Part shown: piece by piece, positions 1 through 11,230 of the stretch
Layout: every line of letters starts with the position of its first letter
How positions within the stretch are numbered: the first letter of the stretch is position 1
Assembly (NCBI GenBank): GCA_026874595.1
Contig: CM049316.1
Coordinates: 2,544,001 to 2,608,000, forward strand
DNA from: Sipunculus nudus
Taxonomy: Eukaryota > Annelida > Sipuncula > Golfingiida > Sipunculidae
Direction: 5' to 3'
DNA length: 64,000 nt
Made by a program: the position numbers and the translations under genes
The notes under the pieces: model-generated
Databases searched by the model: none
Seen by the model: the letters and a program-made list of their open reading frames with translations, nothing else
What the model was told of the DNA's origin: nothing

Positions 1-898
1 TATACCGATCTTTGCCAAGCTCGACTAAGTCTTTTTCCAAAAGCGTCACCAGGATTTGAGTTGTCCAGTTCCACTTTTAACTTCCTTAAGGCCCCTCGAG
101 GTCACGTAATGTCCATATATATGTAGTCGTTCAAATAAATTTTTATTTTATATTAAATATATAAATATATATTTATATATTTTATACAGATCAAGCATAT
201 TGTAAGTGACTAGAATTTAAAAAAAATCAATTGCAGTACGGGATATCGTCAATGCATTTTCTCATGTAGATGGAGGAGAAAAAATGCCAGAAGCGTGATT
301 AAGCCGGAAAATCATTAGCACGTTGAAACTACTTTGTTTGCTGATATACGCTGTGAACTCCATTTAATAACTGTATTTATTAAATAAATATGAGGTTACA
401 ACTGTTGCGTACCCTTACGTACGACTAATTCAAGAACTTGCAAAACCTAACGTTCATCTATGAATGAAAGAACCTCTGTAACTTTCTCCATATTAATCCA
501 TGATGCGGGTGATTCAAGATCAAGTTCTAATGCAAACTGCCCGAATGCAGCAATTTCTCATTTTTCTTTCTATATTCCTGCGATGATATTTAATACACCA
601 TCATAAATAATAATTATATGGATAAACGGCAATGAAAAGCATTTTGCTTCGTGCACGCACAGCTGTGTTCACAACTTTACACACAGTCATATGAATGGAC
701 AGGTCAGACTGGACGCTAGGGGCGCTAGTTGTTTGCCTTCAGTTTGTCAGGCAGGTTGTCATTTACTACTTCCACACTCGAGAGTAAAGGTATTAGTGAT
801 ATCCCGTATTTAAACATCATTTCAAGAGGTACCTAAGCGACTAACACATATCTCTGCATCTTCTCTATCAGACTTTTGCCATGGTTACACTTTATATC
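1..898. other. Non-coding, AT-rich flank
   Basis: No open frame of convincing coding character on either strand. It is downstream of the first Nudix gene, which is on the minus strand, so its 3'UTR should fall at the right-hand end. Several TTTATT strings (AATAAA on the minus strand) lie near 370-390, but none can be singled out as the poly(A) signal. Confidence 0.6.
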
Positions 899-1612
899 TT
901 AAAATTTAGATGTTTTTATATAGTATTCCATCTGGGTTTCATTGAATATTAAAGGTCTCTCTGGGGTCACAGGTGACCCTTTAAATAATTCAAACTGCGT
1001 TGACTTTTGAAATATTATCACCGCAAGAGACATGCATAAAGAAGCCGTGGTCCCCTGCGTCACAAACCTTTTTCTTCTGACGTCATCATAGAATAACGGA
1101 TAGTTTACGATTCTCCCCGCGACATTGATTGTAGAGAAAAGGCATTCGCCTAGAAAGCGTTCCAGGGGTAAGTCGAATGTCGCCTCCACTTCGTGTTTAT
1201 CTATTTTTGGCTGGAACGAGACAGGGATGAAGCCTACAATAGGATGCATCAGGATATTAGATGTAAAGAGTACAGGGGTAAGTTTAGTCACGATTTCTAC
1301 ATCTTCACGCTTCAGTCCGATCTCTTCTTCTGCTTCTCTTAAACACGTGTCCTCCTCCGTGACGTCACCGGTTTCCATTCGACCTCCTGGGAAGCAGACC
1401 TCTCCTGCGTGGTTTTTGAGGTTTGAGGAACGTTTCGTCAACAACACTCGCACCTGGCCATCCCGGATCAGCAGTGGGGTAAGTACCGCCGACGGGGATA
1501 GTCTTCTAAAAATTGAGTGATCCTTCAAGTTTGACTGCTTGTATCTATCGTTATAATGCAGACGCAGCCTCTCAGTTATTTGTTTCTTTGTCAGCCCAGG
1601 CTTACGTTCCAT
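899..1612 (-). CDS. Nudix hydrolase, NUDT7/NUDT8-like CoA diphosphatase, copy 1
   Basis: Complete 237-codon frame, close to the roughly 240 residues of NUDT7. Family role (known): hydrolysis of CoA and acyl-CoA to 3',5'-ADP and phosphopantetheine derivatives, in peroxisomes for NUDT7. The CoA-type signature is at residues 57-77 (LLTKRS, then a Gly, then FPGG), running into the Nudix helix at 76-100, which ends REAEEEIGL with the metal-binding glutamates intact. In the CoA signature the usual second Arg is Lys (residue 66). The last three residues are SKF, a non-canonical variant of the PTS1 SKL, so peroxisomal import is uncertain. On the minus strand a TGCAG acceptor ends at 1624, 11 bases before the ATG, suggesting a 5'UTR intron. 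Copy 2 is the closest relative. No lesion is visible. Family assignment is firm; the exact substrate is not. Confidence 0.92.
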   Translation of the reverse strand: MERKPGLTKKQITERLRLHYNDRYKQSNLKDHSIFRRLSPSAVLTPLLIRDGQVRVLLTKRSSNLKNHAGEVCFPGGRMETGDVTEEDTCLREAEEEIGLKREDVEIVTKLTPVLFTSNILMHPIVGFIPVSFQPKIDKHEVEATFDLPLERFLGECLFSTINVAGRIVNYPLFYDDVRRKRFVTQGTTASLCMSLAVIIFQKSTQFELFKGSPVTPERPLIFNETQMEYYIKTSKF

Positions 1613-1625
1613 TTTTAAAGATTCT
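1613..1625 (-). promoter_or_regulatory. Putative 5'UTR splice acceptor, Nudix copy 1
   Basis: Read on the minus strand, a T-rich stretch leads to GATGCAG, then 11 bases to the ATG. The same arrangement occurs at copies 2 and 3. The upstream exon was not located. Confidence 0.45.
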
Positions 1626-1879
1626 GCATCAAAAAGTAAAATTTAAAATAAAATTAGAACCTTATGTAAAGTAATATCATGAGCCATACAGTCAAAATTG
1701 TAATATTTTTTTATCGGTGGGCGACAGAAAAGTGGACGAGTTATTCATCACATAACCATATACAGGGACAGCTATAAAGAATCAAATGAAAAGAAATAAC
1801 GAGTGCCCTTCTATAACCATAGTGTCAGCTAAAAGAGTATTGAAATGGGCCTTTGGTAAAATGTTCTCAGTTAAAGAAA

Positions 1880-2780
1880 CACAAAAGAATAATTCATGAA
1901 GACTGTTAATGAAAAGCCCACACAAGCGGTAAGGATTAAAGAGTGTCATCAAAGGACAACAAGGAGGGTCAGGGTTAAAGTGTGTTCATCAAAAGACCAA
2001 AGGGTCTTCATCACAAGACCGCGCAAAGAGTTAGCTCTATACCGTCTTCATCAAGGAGGCGCCAAAAGAGTCGGGTCTAATAAGTGTATAACGATGGGAT
2101 GAAGATAAAGGTTGTTAACCCAGGACCGTATCAAGGTTAACTGTAGAGTGTTCATTAAAAAGACCACGAACCGGCCAACTATAATCAGATGACTTATGAC
2201 AACAGGGTCTTGGCTCTACTGCAGAGTACATTCATATAGTTATAACTGTAAGAAGTATTTATCACAGGCCCTCACAAAAACCATATGAAGTGTTAAACCA
2301 GGGCCACGCTGGATGTCGATTATACAAGATCAAAAGGCCACACCTACAAAGAGGGTCATCTTTGAATAGCGTTCTATAGAGGATCACCAGTAAAGTGTGT
2401 CCTTCAAAGAACCTCAACCCCCCCCCCCCCCCCCCCAAGGACCAGCTTTCTGGAATGATCAGCAATGAGGCACCCGTAAAGTGTTTATCAGAAGATCCCA
2501 GAAAAGGCTGACGTTTTTCACGAATGACCATGAGTCATCTCGGAAGAGTTTCTAATTTCTAAAGTGTTAAACAGATTATTGTAGGTTGGCATTAAAAAAA
2601 TGCTGATTTCTAGACCGCAAAAAGTTTCAGTCATAAAGACCGTTCATGGCAAGACCATGCAAGTGGTAATCGGGAAAGAGTTTATGAAAGACCAAAAGCA
2701 GAAAGTGTTAACCGTTAAGAGATTTCATATTGGAACAATGGGTGTCAAATATTAACCTGTTCTTAAATAGGCATTTCATT
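1880..2780. repeat. Degenerate minisatellite upstream of Nudix copy 1
   Basis: Irregular repeats of phrases like AAAGTGTT, TCATCAAAAGACCA and AGGACC at roughly 35-70 bp spacing. They resemble the better-preserved array upstream of Nudix copy 2 (8087-8840), where phrases such as GGTGTTCATCACAGGACCA recur. It contains a poly(C) run near 2418-2436. Short frames here are products of the repeat. Confidence 0.55.
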
Positions 2781-3453
2781 ATTTGTTACAGATATCTCAA
2801 GTATACTTCGACAATTTCATGTGTCATCTCGCAGAAATTATAGCCAATATCAGTTCATGTTAACATATCCTTGTATAATGACTGTGATAAAACCTCTATG
2901 TTAGCAAAGCAGATCCCTTTGCATCTCTCCCAAGATGGCAGTTATACCATGAGTATTTCAATTTATACCAGGCAAAAACAGGAAGCTGCATCCTATATTT
3001 CCTGCTTCACCTGATGAGCCGCGTGGGTTGTCCTTGTTGCATGCTCTTCTATATAGCAAATAAGTCAGAGGAGATAAAAGAATCACATAAAGCTTGCTAT
3101 TTTTTAAATAAGAGACTTCTGCCTCCCAGTCACCCAAAGATCCGTTTATGAGAATACAAGCTTTGAATATGCATGTGATGGTCGGTATCAGGCCATAACT
3201 ATAATACGCAGTGAATTGCATGTGTCAGCTACATCGTTTCGGTTCATTTAAACTGGCATTAGCTTGTTTAAGTTCACCGAAAATGTTAGTCTATTATTCT
3301 GAAAACAGACTGGCATAAACTTTTGGTCTAATAGTATGATAGTTAATGGCCAAGTTCTGGCCTCGCAGGTGTTCCGCGGGAGAGAGATCTTGTTAATATG
3401 GCGCTCATTGAAGATGAACGAGAAAAACCAACAGCGAGATTACAGTATTATTA

Positions 3454-3455
<2 letters not shown>
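2781..3455. other. Non-coding, no recognisable feature
   Basis: Unique-looking AT-rich sequence. Short frames on both strands have no family resemblance. Confidence 0.5.

Positions 3456-3509
<54 letters not shown>
3456..3509. repeat. (TA)n microsatellite
   Basis: An uninterrupted alternating TA tract of about 54 bp. Confidence 0.95.
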
Positions 3510-3513
<4 letters not shown>

Positions 3514-3929
3514 AATGACGGCTGTGTCAGTAAGAGGTGTAAAGTTACAAGATAAATACAGAGACCTGCCTACCTGCAATCCCGACAGTAGACTCGTCCC
3601 GTAAAACAATCGAGTGACACTTTATGAGTCTAAAAGTCCACACAAAAAGTACAGCTGGTTTGCCGTGACACCAAAAACGCACTGATACCGCAACTTAACT
3701 AGGACTATCGTCCTGAACCTGTGACCTGCAGGCTTTCATGTGATCTTTCATGAAGTCCGAAGACTACAGGCACAGTGGCGGTATAAGGATTTTAAAATTG
3801 TGTTTTTTTCGTTTTGTTTTTTTTTTTTGGGGGGGGGGGGGATGGAGGGCAAAAGAAAATGTTTTTTTTCGGGAGGGGGGCACACAAAACAAATCCACCA
3901 TTTACCAGGTTCTCCATAAATGCTAAGTA

Positions 3930-5720
3930 AGAAGTTTCTACGTCAAACGCATTTTTTCGGGTCCGTCTGAATGATATGTTAGTCTCAGTTTACAGAATAT
4001 AGGTCACAGTAATACAGTTTCCAAGAAGATTTACAGGGGCCTCCCTGGTTCTTGCCCTGCCTGGGCTTTAGTGTATTTACGTTTACTACTAAAATGCTTA
4101 AAATAAAACGTTGTTCCATGTACCGATAGACGTAACTCAGTACCAGCTCTAATAACTGAAGCCCTGTAAAGTCCGTATGGTGAATCCCTGAAATTGGCAT
4201 ATTAAGGCGTCACAAGACTCCTGGCGATTCCCTCGCATTTGCATATCAGGCCGTCACGCCTCCTGTGAATGGCATCATTGCTATGTGGACGCTAGCAGCG
4301 GTCCCAATGGCAATAGACCGCTTGGAAACATTCGCACTGAAATCATAAGTCTATACATGGACCTTCGTGTCCTAGATATATCTCTGCTGTCGAACACTAT
4401 GGTCAATGGGCCAAATGAAAGTGCATTGTAGACACTGTCGCATCTATTTTGTACGGTGTATTTTTAGTGTTCAAGTTACACTTGAAAGTCTTGCCCCTGT
4501 TAAGTTGCCAACACGCTGATTGCCGTGATCGTTTCAGCCAGCCGGTACGTGAATGGTTTGTCGCGTGTGGACCTGAATATCTCACGCTGATTGGCAGAGC
4601 TAGAGATACATATTCAAACCGGCCTGCCTTGAAAGCGATGGACTGATAAACGGTGACACGCTGACTCAATGAGGCTGATTGTTATATATAGTCTTGAAAG
4701 TCTTGCCGTGTTCAAAATAGCCGAGGACCTTAAAATTTTAAGACTGATTAAATTGGTTTTTAATTAGCAAGCTAGATGCACACAATAGGCGGCTACTTGA
4801 TTACAAATGTTGGTTCTGAAAAAAAAATTCTGGGAAAGACCACTATAACTACTCCCTACGTCACTGGGAAAGACCTTAGTTCAGCGAGGCGGTGATGTAT
4901 GGCGCTGACTGTCCGGTACGGCCCAAGTTTACCAGTCGATGAAATAAGAGGGTCAGAGAGTGGTAATTAGTTATAGAAATAACAGAGAGGTGGCAGTACC
5001 GACACTACGTGCGATACAGTGAGAGAACGTTTGGTTTCTCTGTCTGAGGCAACAATTAAGAGCCATTTCAATGACTGGGCCAGTCTACCCTGGTTCTTGA
5101 TTAAATTAGAAGTTTCTAGGTCGTGCTGCTAAGATTTGTACCCGTCTGACTGATAGGATGCTAAAATCATGTTCTTTCATATAGCTCCCAGCAAATAGGT
5201 CACAGTGGCATCGCAGAATATAGGTCATTGTTTTTGTTTAAATTCTATTTTAGGTTTCGAAGAAGACTTGTCCATAGGAACTCCCTGGCGTCATGTTAGA
5301 AGGTTCTAGGCCCACCATTTAATATTGATCACTATGACTTAATTTTTATTTCCATCGAGATTTGCCCTAGGTTTAACTGTTTTTTTTATGCTATCTTGGT
5401 GGTCAAAATCATACTTTCGGCCTGTCGCTCACAGAATAGTCATCATGAACTAGATTCAGGTTTCCGAGGAGATTTGTCAAGAACCTCCCAGCGAGGTTTC
5501 AATGGAAATCTGATCAGAACTATTGCTGTTGCGTTGGAAGATTCTAGAAATAACTGATACAATTTGTGCCCTGCCTGACTGCCTTTTTTTCAGATCGCTG
5601 ACAGAATGAAGGGCACAGTGACCTGATTTCATGTTTCCAAAAACATTTAAGCTGTACCTCACTGAATGACTAGAAGATTCTAGGCAAAAAGGATACAACT
5701 GTGCCACGTCGGACTCTCTT
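3930..5720. repeat. Array of degenerate dispersed-repeat modules
   Basis: A module pairing 'ATATAGGTCACAGT' with 'GTTTCCAAGAAGATTT' and a later 'GAAGNTTCTAGG' recurs in decayed form near 3990-4060, 5200-5290, 5430-5500 and 5580-5700. The same module is found at 13580-13650 and, inverted, at 20210-20290 inside better-preserved elements. This is an old, fragmented repeat cluster with no coding content. Confidence 0.55.
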
Positions 5721-6139
5721 AGGTCTCAGAAATAGAGAAAAATGCGTGAAATTTAAAAATGCGCCTCCAGTCTTCAGTAACTGATGAAACTGTCCATGAT
5801 CAATACGCACGTAAAGAATCAGGCAATCAATGTATTATTTATTCAGATTCTGAAGGTTTTGAAAAGATCTTTTGTATGGACATTTTCCTTAGAACGGGTC
5901 TGAAGTGACTTTCACAAATAAGTGATTTTCAAACTTCGCAAGGCAACAGGGTTTAAAGGTAATTTTCATTTTATTATCACAAGCTTGATGAGCAAATGTG
6001 CCATTGCTGAATGCAAGGCTCGTGCCGTGTGATATTTTAGATTTAGAATTAATTGGGAATACAAAACCCAAAGGAACCCCTTATCTCGTTTCTTATAATC
6101 TCTGACAACTATTAAATTAAAATTTAAGTCTTGACATTG

Positions 6140-6182
<43 letters not shown>

Positions 6183-7019
6183 AATAATTAATAATTATCA
6201 TTATCAATTATAGTTATATATATCATATATAGTTTACTAGTATATATATAATATGATATTGCAATATAAAATATTATTTCAAGCGATCGTAATTTAATAG
6301 TTGTTTAATTATTCAGATCTTGCTGTATGTGTTACAAAGTACTCATAACAGTCACTGAAGTGATCGACAGGTTACAGCAACTACGCCGATATTACAACGT
6401 GCTAGACGACAGATTAAGTACAGTTAGAGCCACCTATCTTTCTTCCGCTGAACTGGGGAGTTTTTAAGAGACCAGTATTTGGGTATAACCTAATACTTTA
6501 CTGTTAAAACGATCTAGGATTTTCACAATATTGTACAATGTGCATTCACGGTTCATCTTCATTGGACAGGTACTTTGCACCCAATTTCAAATTCAGTGAC
6601 GCCTTTCAAGTCTCTTTGCATTTTACTTTTAATAAATTTGGAGGCAAAATAATATAAAAAGTTCATGTAAAGCGTGCTTTTGATGAAGTTACTATGTTTC
6701 CAGGAGGAGGTAGTTTTGCATCCAAGATCTCGGTGTGTATTTTTCTCAAGGCTTATTTTCAAAATGTAACTTTACCATATATTTTTACTTTGGTAAAGGT
6801 ATTTATATATATCCTTTGATAAAAATGTTCTCCTTATACTCCTCATCCTTTGTTTTCACTTAAGTAAGTGGATTGGTTGTTTATGCCTGGTTTTCAAAGC
6901 ACGATGAATGAGAATACATTTGCAAATGATACATTATGTCACGTGACATCCAGCGTGAGATTCCACCACCTGGGTTTTTTTTCAGCGTGAAAGCTATTAC
7001 CAAAGGAACACTTCACATA
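5721..7019. other. Non-coding; contains (TA)n near 6140-6180
   Basis: AT-rich, with a TA microsatellite at about 6140-6178 and other AT-simple sequence to 6290. No gene recognised. Confidence 0.6.
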
Positions 7020-7025
7020 TTTATT
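7020..7025 (-). terminator. Poly(A) signal overlapping the stop of Nudix copy 2
   Basis: On the minus strand the stop TAA runs straight into ATAAA, giving AATAAA across the stop codon. If used, the 3'UTR would be very short. An unspecific AT-rich match is possible. Confidence 0.4.
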
Positions 7026-7741
7026 TAAATTTTTGATGTTTTCAAGAATCTTTCCAGCTGCATTTCATGAAATATTAAAGGTCTCTCTGCAGTAAAGGAT
7101 GTGCCTGAAAAAAGTTCCACCTGTGCCGTCCTCTGAAACACTATCACTGCAACAGACACGCATAAAGCAGCCGTGCTGCCATGCGTCACAATCCTCTGTC
7201 CTCTGACTTCATCATAGAACAGCGGATAGTTTAAGGTTTTCCCGCCGAAATCAAACGTAGACGCCTTACATTCGCTTAGGAAGCGTTCAAGTGGTAAGTC
7301 GAACGCCACCTCCACTTCATGTGTATCTATTTTTGGCTGGAATGAGGCAGGGATAAAGCCTACAACAGGATGCATCAGGAAATTAGATCTTAGGAGAGCA
7401 GGGGTAAGTTTAGTCACGATTTCTACATCTTCACGCTTCAGTCCAATCTCTTCTTCTGCTTCTCTCAAACACGTGTCCTCCTCCGTGACGTCATCTGCTT
7501 CCATCCGACCTCCTGGGAAGCAGACCTCTCCTGCGTGGTTTTTGAGTTTTGAGGAACGTTTTGTCAACAACACTCGCACTTGGCCATCCCGTATCAGCAG
7601 TGGGATAAGTACCGCCGACGGGGTTAACTTTTTAAAGAGTGGATGACTCTTCAGGATTGACTGACTGTATTTGGACTGCCTGGTATGTAAGCACAGCCTC
7701 TCAGTTATCTCAGCCTTTGACGGCACAGTCAGATTCGCCAT
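7025..7741 (-). CDS. Nudix hydrolase, NUDT7/NUDT8-like CoA diphosphatase, copy 2
   Basis: Complete 238-codon frame, very similar to copy 1 through the central domain (shared LLTKRSS, EVCFPGGRM, TEEDTCLREAEEEIGL and KREDVEIVTKLTP). The CoA-type signature lies at residues 58-78 and the Nudix helix at 77-101, with REAEEEIGL intact. Lys replaces the usual second Arg of the CoA signature, as in copy 1. The C-terminus is SKI, a conservative but weaker relative of the PTS1 SKL. On the minus strand TCTATAG precedes the ATG by 11 bases and could be a splice acceptor. Predicted role, by family knowledge, is (acyl-)CoA diphosphate hydrolysis; whether it enters peroxisomes is open. A 64-bp minisatellite lies just upstream. 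Confidence 0.92.
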   Translation of the reverse strand: MANLTVPSKAEITERLCLHTRQSKYSQSILKSHPLFKKLTPSAVLIPLLIRDGQVRVLLTKRSSKLKNHAGEVCFPGGRMEADDVTEEDTCLREAEEEIGLKREDVEIVTKLTPALLRSNFLMHPVVGFIPASFQPKIDTHEVEVAFDLPLERFLSECKASTFDFGGKTLNYPLFYDEVRGQRIVTHGSTAALCVSVAVIVFQRTAQVELFSGTSFTAERPLIFHEMQLERFLKTSKI

Positions 7742-7754
7742 CTTTACAGCACCT
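7742..7754 (-). promoter_or_regulatory. Putative 5'UTR splice acceptor, Nudix copy 2
   Basis: The minus strand reads TTCTTCGTCTATAG, then 11 bases, then ATG. It matches the position of the acceptors at copies 1 and 3, but the pyrimidine tract is weaker. Confidence 0.35.
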
Positions 7755-8086
7755 ATAGACGAAGAATGAAGAACATTAGAGTCAAATATGAATAATAGCT
7801 GTAAACTAACTTAAAAAGTAACACGATTGTAAAGCCGTGAAAGTATCTATTGAAGGAAAATGTTATGTAAAAATTGTGTTCATCAAAGAATCGTCAAAAT
7901 GGTCATGTCTAAGTTGGTCCTGAAAAAAAAAATACAAAATGTGTCGATTCGAGGAGTACTTGACAAGACGGGTTCATAAAAGGACCACCCTTCGGCAGAT
8001 CTAAACTATGCTGGACAAAGGGTTGACTCTAAAGTGTTCGCCGTCTTCATTATGCCATATTTTATCAGAGGTAAGGTATAGTCATC

Positions 8087-8840
8087 ACAAGACCATACAA
8101 AGGATCCGTCATAGGAAAACGCAGGGATTCAAATGTAAATGGTGTTTATCACAGCACCACACAAAGTATCCGCCATAGGAAAACGCAGGGATTCAAATGT
8201 AAAGGGTGTTTATCACAGCACCACACAAAGGATCCGCCATAGGAAAACGCAGGGATTCAAATGTAAAGGGTGTTTATCACAGCACCACGCAAAGGATCCG
8301 CCATAGGAAAACGCACGGATTCAAATGTAAAGGGTGTTTATCACAGCATCACACAAAGGATCCGCCATAGGAAAACGCAGGGATTCAAAGGTAAAGGGTG
8401 TTTATCACAGGACCACACAAGGGATTCACTATAGGAAAACGCACGGATTCAAATGTAAAGGGTGTTAATCACAGCATCACACAAAGGATCCGCCATAGGA
8501 AAACGCAGGGATTCAAATGTAAAGGGTGTTTATCACAGGACCACACAAGGGGTTCAATATAGGAAAACGACATTTATATTATCACAGCACCATACGAGGG
8601 ATCCACCACAATAAAACGCAAGGATTCTAGGGTAAAGGTTGTTCATCACAGGACCATACAAGGGATCCACCACAATAAAACGAACTGATTCTAGGGTAAA
8701 GGTTGTTCATCACAGGACTATACGAGGGCTCCGATAGGAAAACGTGGGGTTTTAGGGTAAAGGGTGTTCATCACAGGACCAAAGAAAGGGTTCACCATAG
8801 AAATACGCAGGGTTTGAAAAGTAAAAGATGTTCATCACAG
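8087..8840. repeat. 64-bp minisatellite
   Basis: About eleven units containing 'GGATCCGCCATAGGAAAACG' followed by 'CAGGGATTCAAATGTAAAGG' and 'GTGTTTATCACAGCACCACA'. The landmark CGCCAT recurs at 8171, 8235, 8299 and 8363, a period of 64 bp. Units diverge towards 8560-8840. It lies upstream of Nudix copy 2, and a decayed relative lies upstream of copy 1. Confidence 0.9.
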
Positions 8841-10485
8841 GACTTAGCATAGTCACCTGTCGAGAGCCTTGAGGACAGGACCACACAAAGAGTAGCCCAG
8901 TGCCATATATACAGCTGTAGTTTCTTCACCGTGACTAGGTATCGAAAAGAAAAAGACGTAGTCTCAGAAAGGCTAGTAGTATTTACGTACATGAGTCGTA
9001 AATCATCACGAATCTTCCAAACGTACGATATTGATTATCAGGTTCTGATAGATATCACTAGTATCAGCAGCTCTGCCAGCAAACTTACAAGGCAGGGCTT
9101 TCAGCTGATTCACATTGTAAAATGATATTACCTATTTCAGGGTAAAAACCAGTACAGAAAGGTCCAGCCTGTTTCTCCCCTGCTTGTCACCTAATGAACA
9201 GGATTCATATAGCTACACGAAACCCGCGTTGCTACAAGGTTCAGGAATTCCAAACAAGTACGCAGTGACAAAAAAAAAAAAGCGTTGTGAAATTTTAATG
9301 TGCACGATTAGTCGCTTGACATAACGGAACTAAGTACTAAAGATTTTCCTAATGAGACTAGCTTAGTATATTGTTGAGGTCGTGGAATTGCGTGTCGCTG
9401 AATTTATTCATTCAGCATCATTCATAATGCATAAACGAGTCAACAAAATTTCAGATATCACCAATACGTTTCACAATGGAAATGTACTTTTAATCGGTCG
9501 ATCTGTATCTCGCCCTTAGGATAGTAGAAAAATTGATTTGAATGAAATAATTTTTAACTGTAAGGTGTTTGTAAAGTGCATGTCCATTCATGCACAATTT
9601 TGGCAAATTTCTTCATCCTCTAGACCTAGATATATAACAGTCTGATCTCTACGTAGCCTACAAACAACAACGCTACTTCACACGAATTAAAAGTAAAATA
9701 CAACAAAAATAACATCACATTTGGTGCTGAAAGAAACATGTTATTTGTCCTGTTACTGAAACATTAAGAAAGCAGTCTTAAAGGGCATGTAGGAGAGTTA
9801 TCATTTGACCTTTTGCCCCATTCTGATTCGAAAGAATCTCTCGTATGTCAGGTGATAACATCAATGACTGTGGCATCACAAATGTAACACAATTGAATTT
9901 AAGCTTGAATTAAATCAATGTAGCCTGCAATATTTTATTTTGATAACAAAGCCTGGCTCGATATTAAGAACTGATAATTTATGCTGTTGAGTTAAGGCGG
10001 AAAATCTACTCCTGTATTTCCCCCAAAGGAAGACAAAAAATGAATAAAACACTTTCGCAATTCTTTGATAATTATGATAATATGACTAAAGTTTTCACCA
10101 GCAGGCTTCCGTATTGACTAGTTTCGTATCGACTAGTACATCTTTTCGAAGAATGGTGAAGGTGTTTTTTAATGTAGTACAATTAATGGTTCGATGAGTA
10201 CAACTCCGTACAATTACCGACCTGAAAGTTGTAACATCCTTTGACAAGGGCCAACAATATCCATTGCTTAATATGGAATTGGTCTATTAAAGGTGAGTGC
10301 GTTGAGTTGCATGTATCAAAGGCAGGAAATGTCCCAACATACGGGAACTCGCGGCTACATATTTGAAGCGTATATGTGACTGAATGAAGACCCTGCTCTC
10401 GGACAACGTTTTAGTTTTTCTTCTCTTTTGGTTCACGTCAACTTAACTTTGTAAGTGCGATGTAAACACAATTTGAGTCACAACT
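8841..10485. other. Non-coding, no recognisable feature
   Basis: AT-rich intergenic sequence between Nudix copies 2 and 3. It should include the promoter or 5' exon of copy 2 and the 3'UTR of copy 3, neither of which can be placed. Short frames show no family resemblance. Confidence 0.5.
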
Positions 10486-11214
10486 TCATAATTTACTCCT
10501 ATGTTTCTTGATCCATCTATCTATTAGCATTTCCCCAAAAATGCAAGGTCTCTTTCCTGTAATTGGTACACCCGGAGCCGCCCCGACCTCGCTGTTCCGC
10601 TGGAACACGATCACGGCCGTCGTTATGCACAAAAAGGCGGTCAGTCCCCAAGTCGTAAACTCCTGGTCCCCGATGGTGTCTCGAAATATTGGCAAATTAA
10701 ACGTGACGCCATTGAAATCATAGGTGGGCACCTTGTGACTGGCATTGGCTAAAAATCGTTCTAATGGCATATCAAACACTGCATCCACTTCATCTGAATT
10801 AGGTTTTGGATTGAATGACTCCGGAATGATGCCCACCACCGGGTGCATGAGGTAGTTTAGCTTGCTGATAATTGGCGTCAATTTAGCCACAGTTTCCACA
10901 TCATCGCGCTTCAACCCGATTTCTTCTTCCGCCTCTCTCAGACACGTGTCCTCCTCTGTGACGTCACTCGGATCCATCCGGCCTCCGGGGAAGCAGACGT
11001 CCCCACCATGGGTTGTAAGGTGTGGGGTTCTTCTGGTTAGCAGCACACGGACCTCGCCATCTCTGATCATTAATGGTATTAGGACTGCTGAAGGCTTTAA
11101 CAGTTCAAGTGCTGTGTTCTTAATGCTGCCTTGCCTGTAGTCTTCTGTATGGTGGTGTTTAAGTCTCTCAACCAATACTTCTCGGGTGAGAATCGGCGGA
11201 TTTGAGCATGGCAT
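10486..11214 (-). CDS. Peroxisomal-type Nudix hydrolase, NUDT7-like CoA diphosphatase, copy 3
   Basis: Complete 242-codon frame ending HRSKL, a textbook PTS1 peroxisomal targeting signal. The CoA-type signature is at residues 58-78 (LLTRRTPHL, then Gly-Asp-Val-Cys, then FPGG) and the Nudix helix at 77-101, with REAEEEIGL intact. The Ser/Ala of the CoA signature is Thr, and its second Arg is also Thr. It is more diverged from copies 1 and 2 than they are from each other. Its base composition is more GC-rich than theirs, giving a different codon choice. On the minus strand TTGCTTGTTTCAG ends nine bases before the ATG, a good splice acceptor, so the mRNA probably has a spliced 5'UTR. Family role: cleavage of CoA and acyl-CoA in the peroxisomal matrix. 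With the intact SKL it is the best candidate for the ancestral NUDT7-like function. Confidence 0.93.
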   Translation of the reverse strand: MPCSNPPILTREVLVERLKHHHTEDYRQGSIKNTALELLKPSAVLIPLMIRDGEVRVLLTRRTPHLTTHGGDVCFPGGRMDPSDVTEEDTCLREAEEEIGLKRDDVETVAKLTPIISKLNYLMHPVVGIIPESFNPKPNSDEVDAVFDMPLERFLANASHKVPTYDFNGVTFNLPIFRDTIGDQEFTTWGLTAFLCITTAVIVFQRNSEVGAAPGVPITGKRPCIFGEMLIDRWIKKHRSKL

Positions 11215-11230
11215 TTGAGCTCTGAAACAA
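11215..11230 (-). promoter_or_regulatory. Putative 5'UTR splice acceptor, Nudix copy 3
   Basis: The minus strand reads GCTTGTTTCAG at 11232-11222, then nine bases, then the ATG at 11214. It is the best acceptor of the three copies. Confidence 0.55.

Noticed and set aside
1125-1520. Plus-strand open frame opposite Nudix copy 1 (and a similar one at 10862-11140)
   Set aside because: They are antisense shadows of the conserved Nudix coding regions with no domain of their own.
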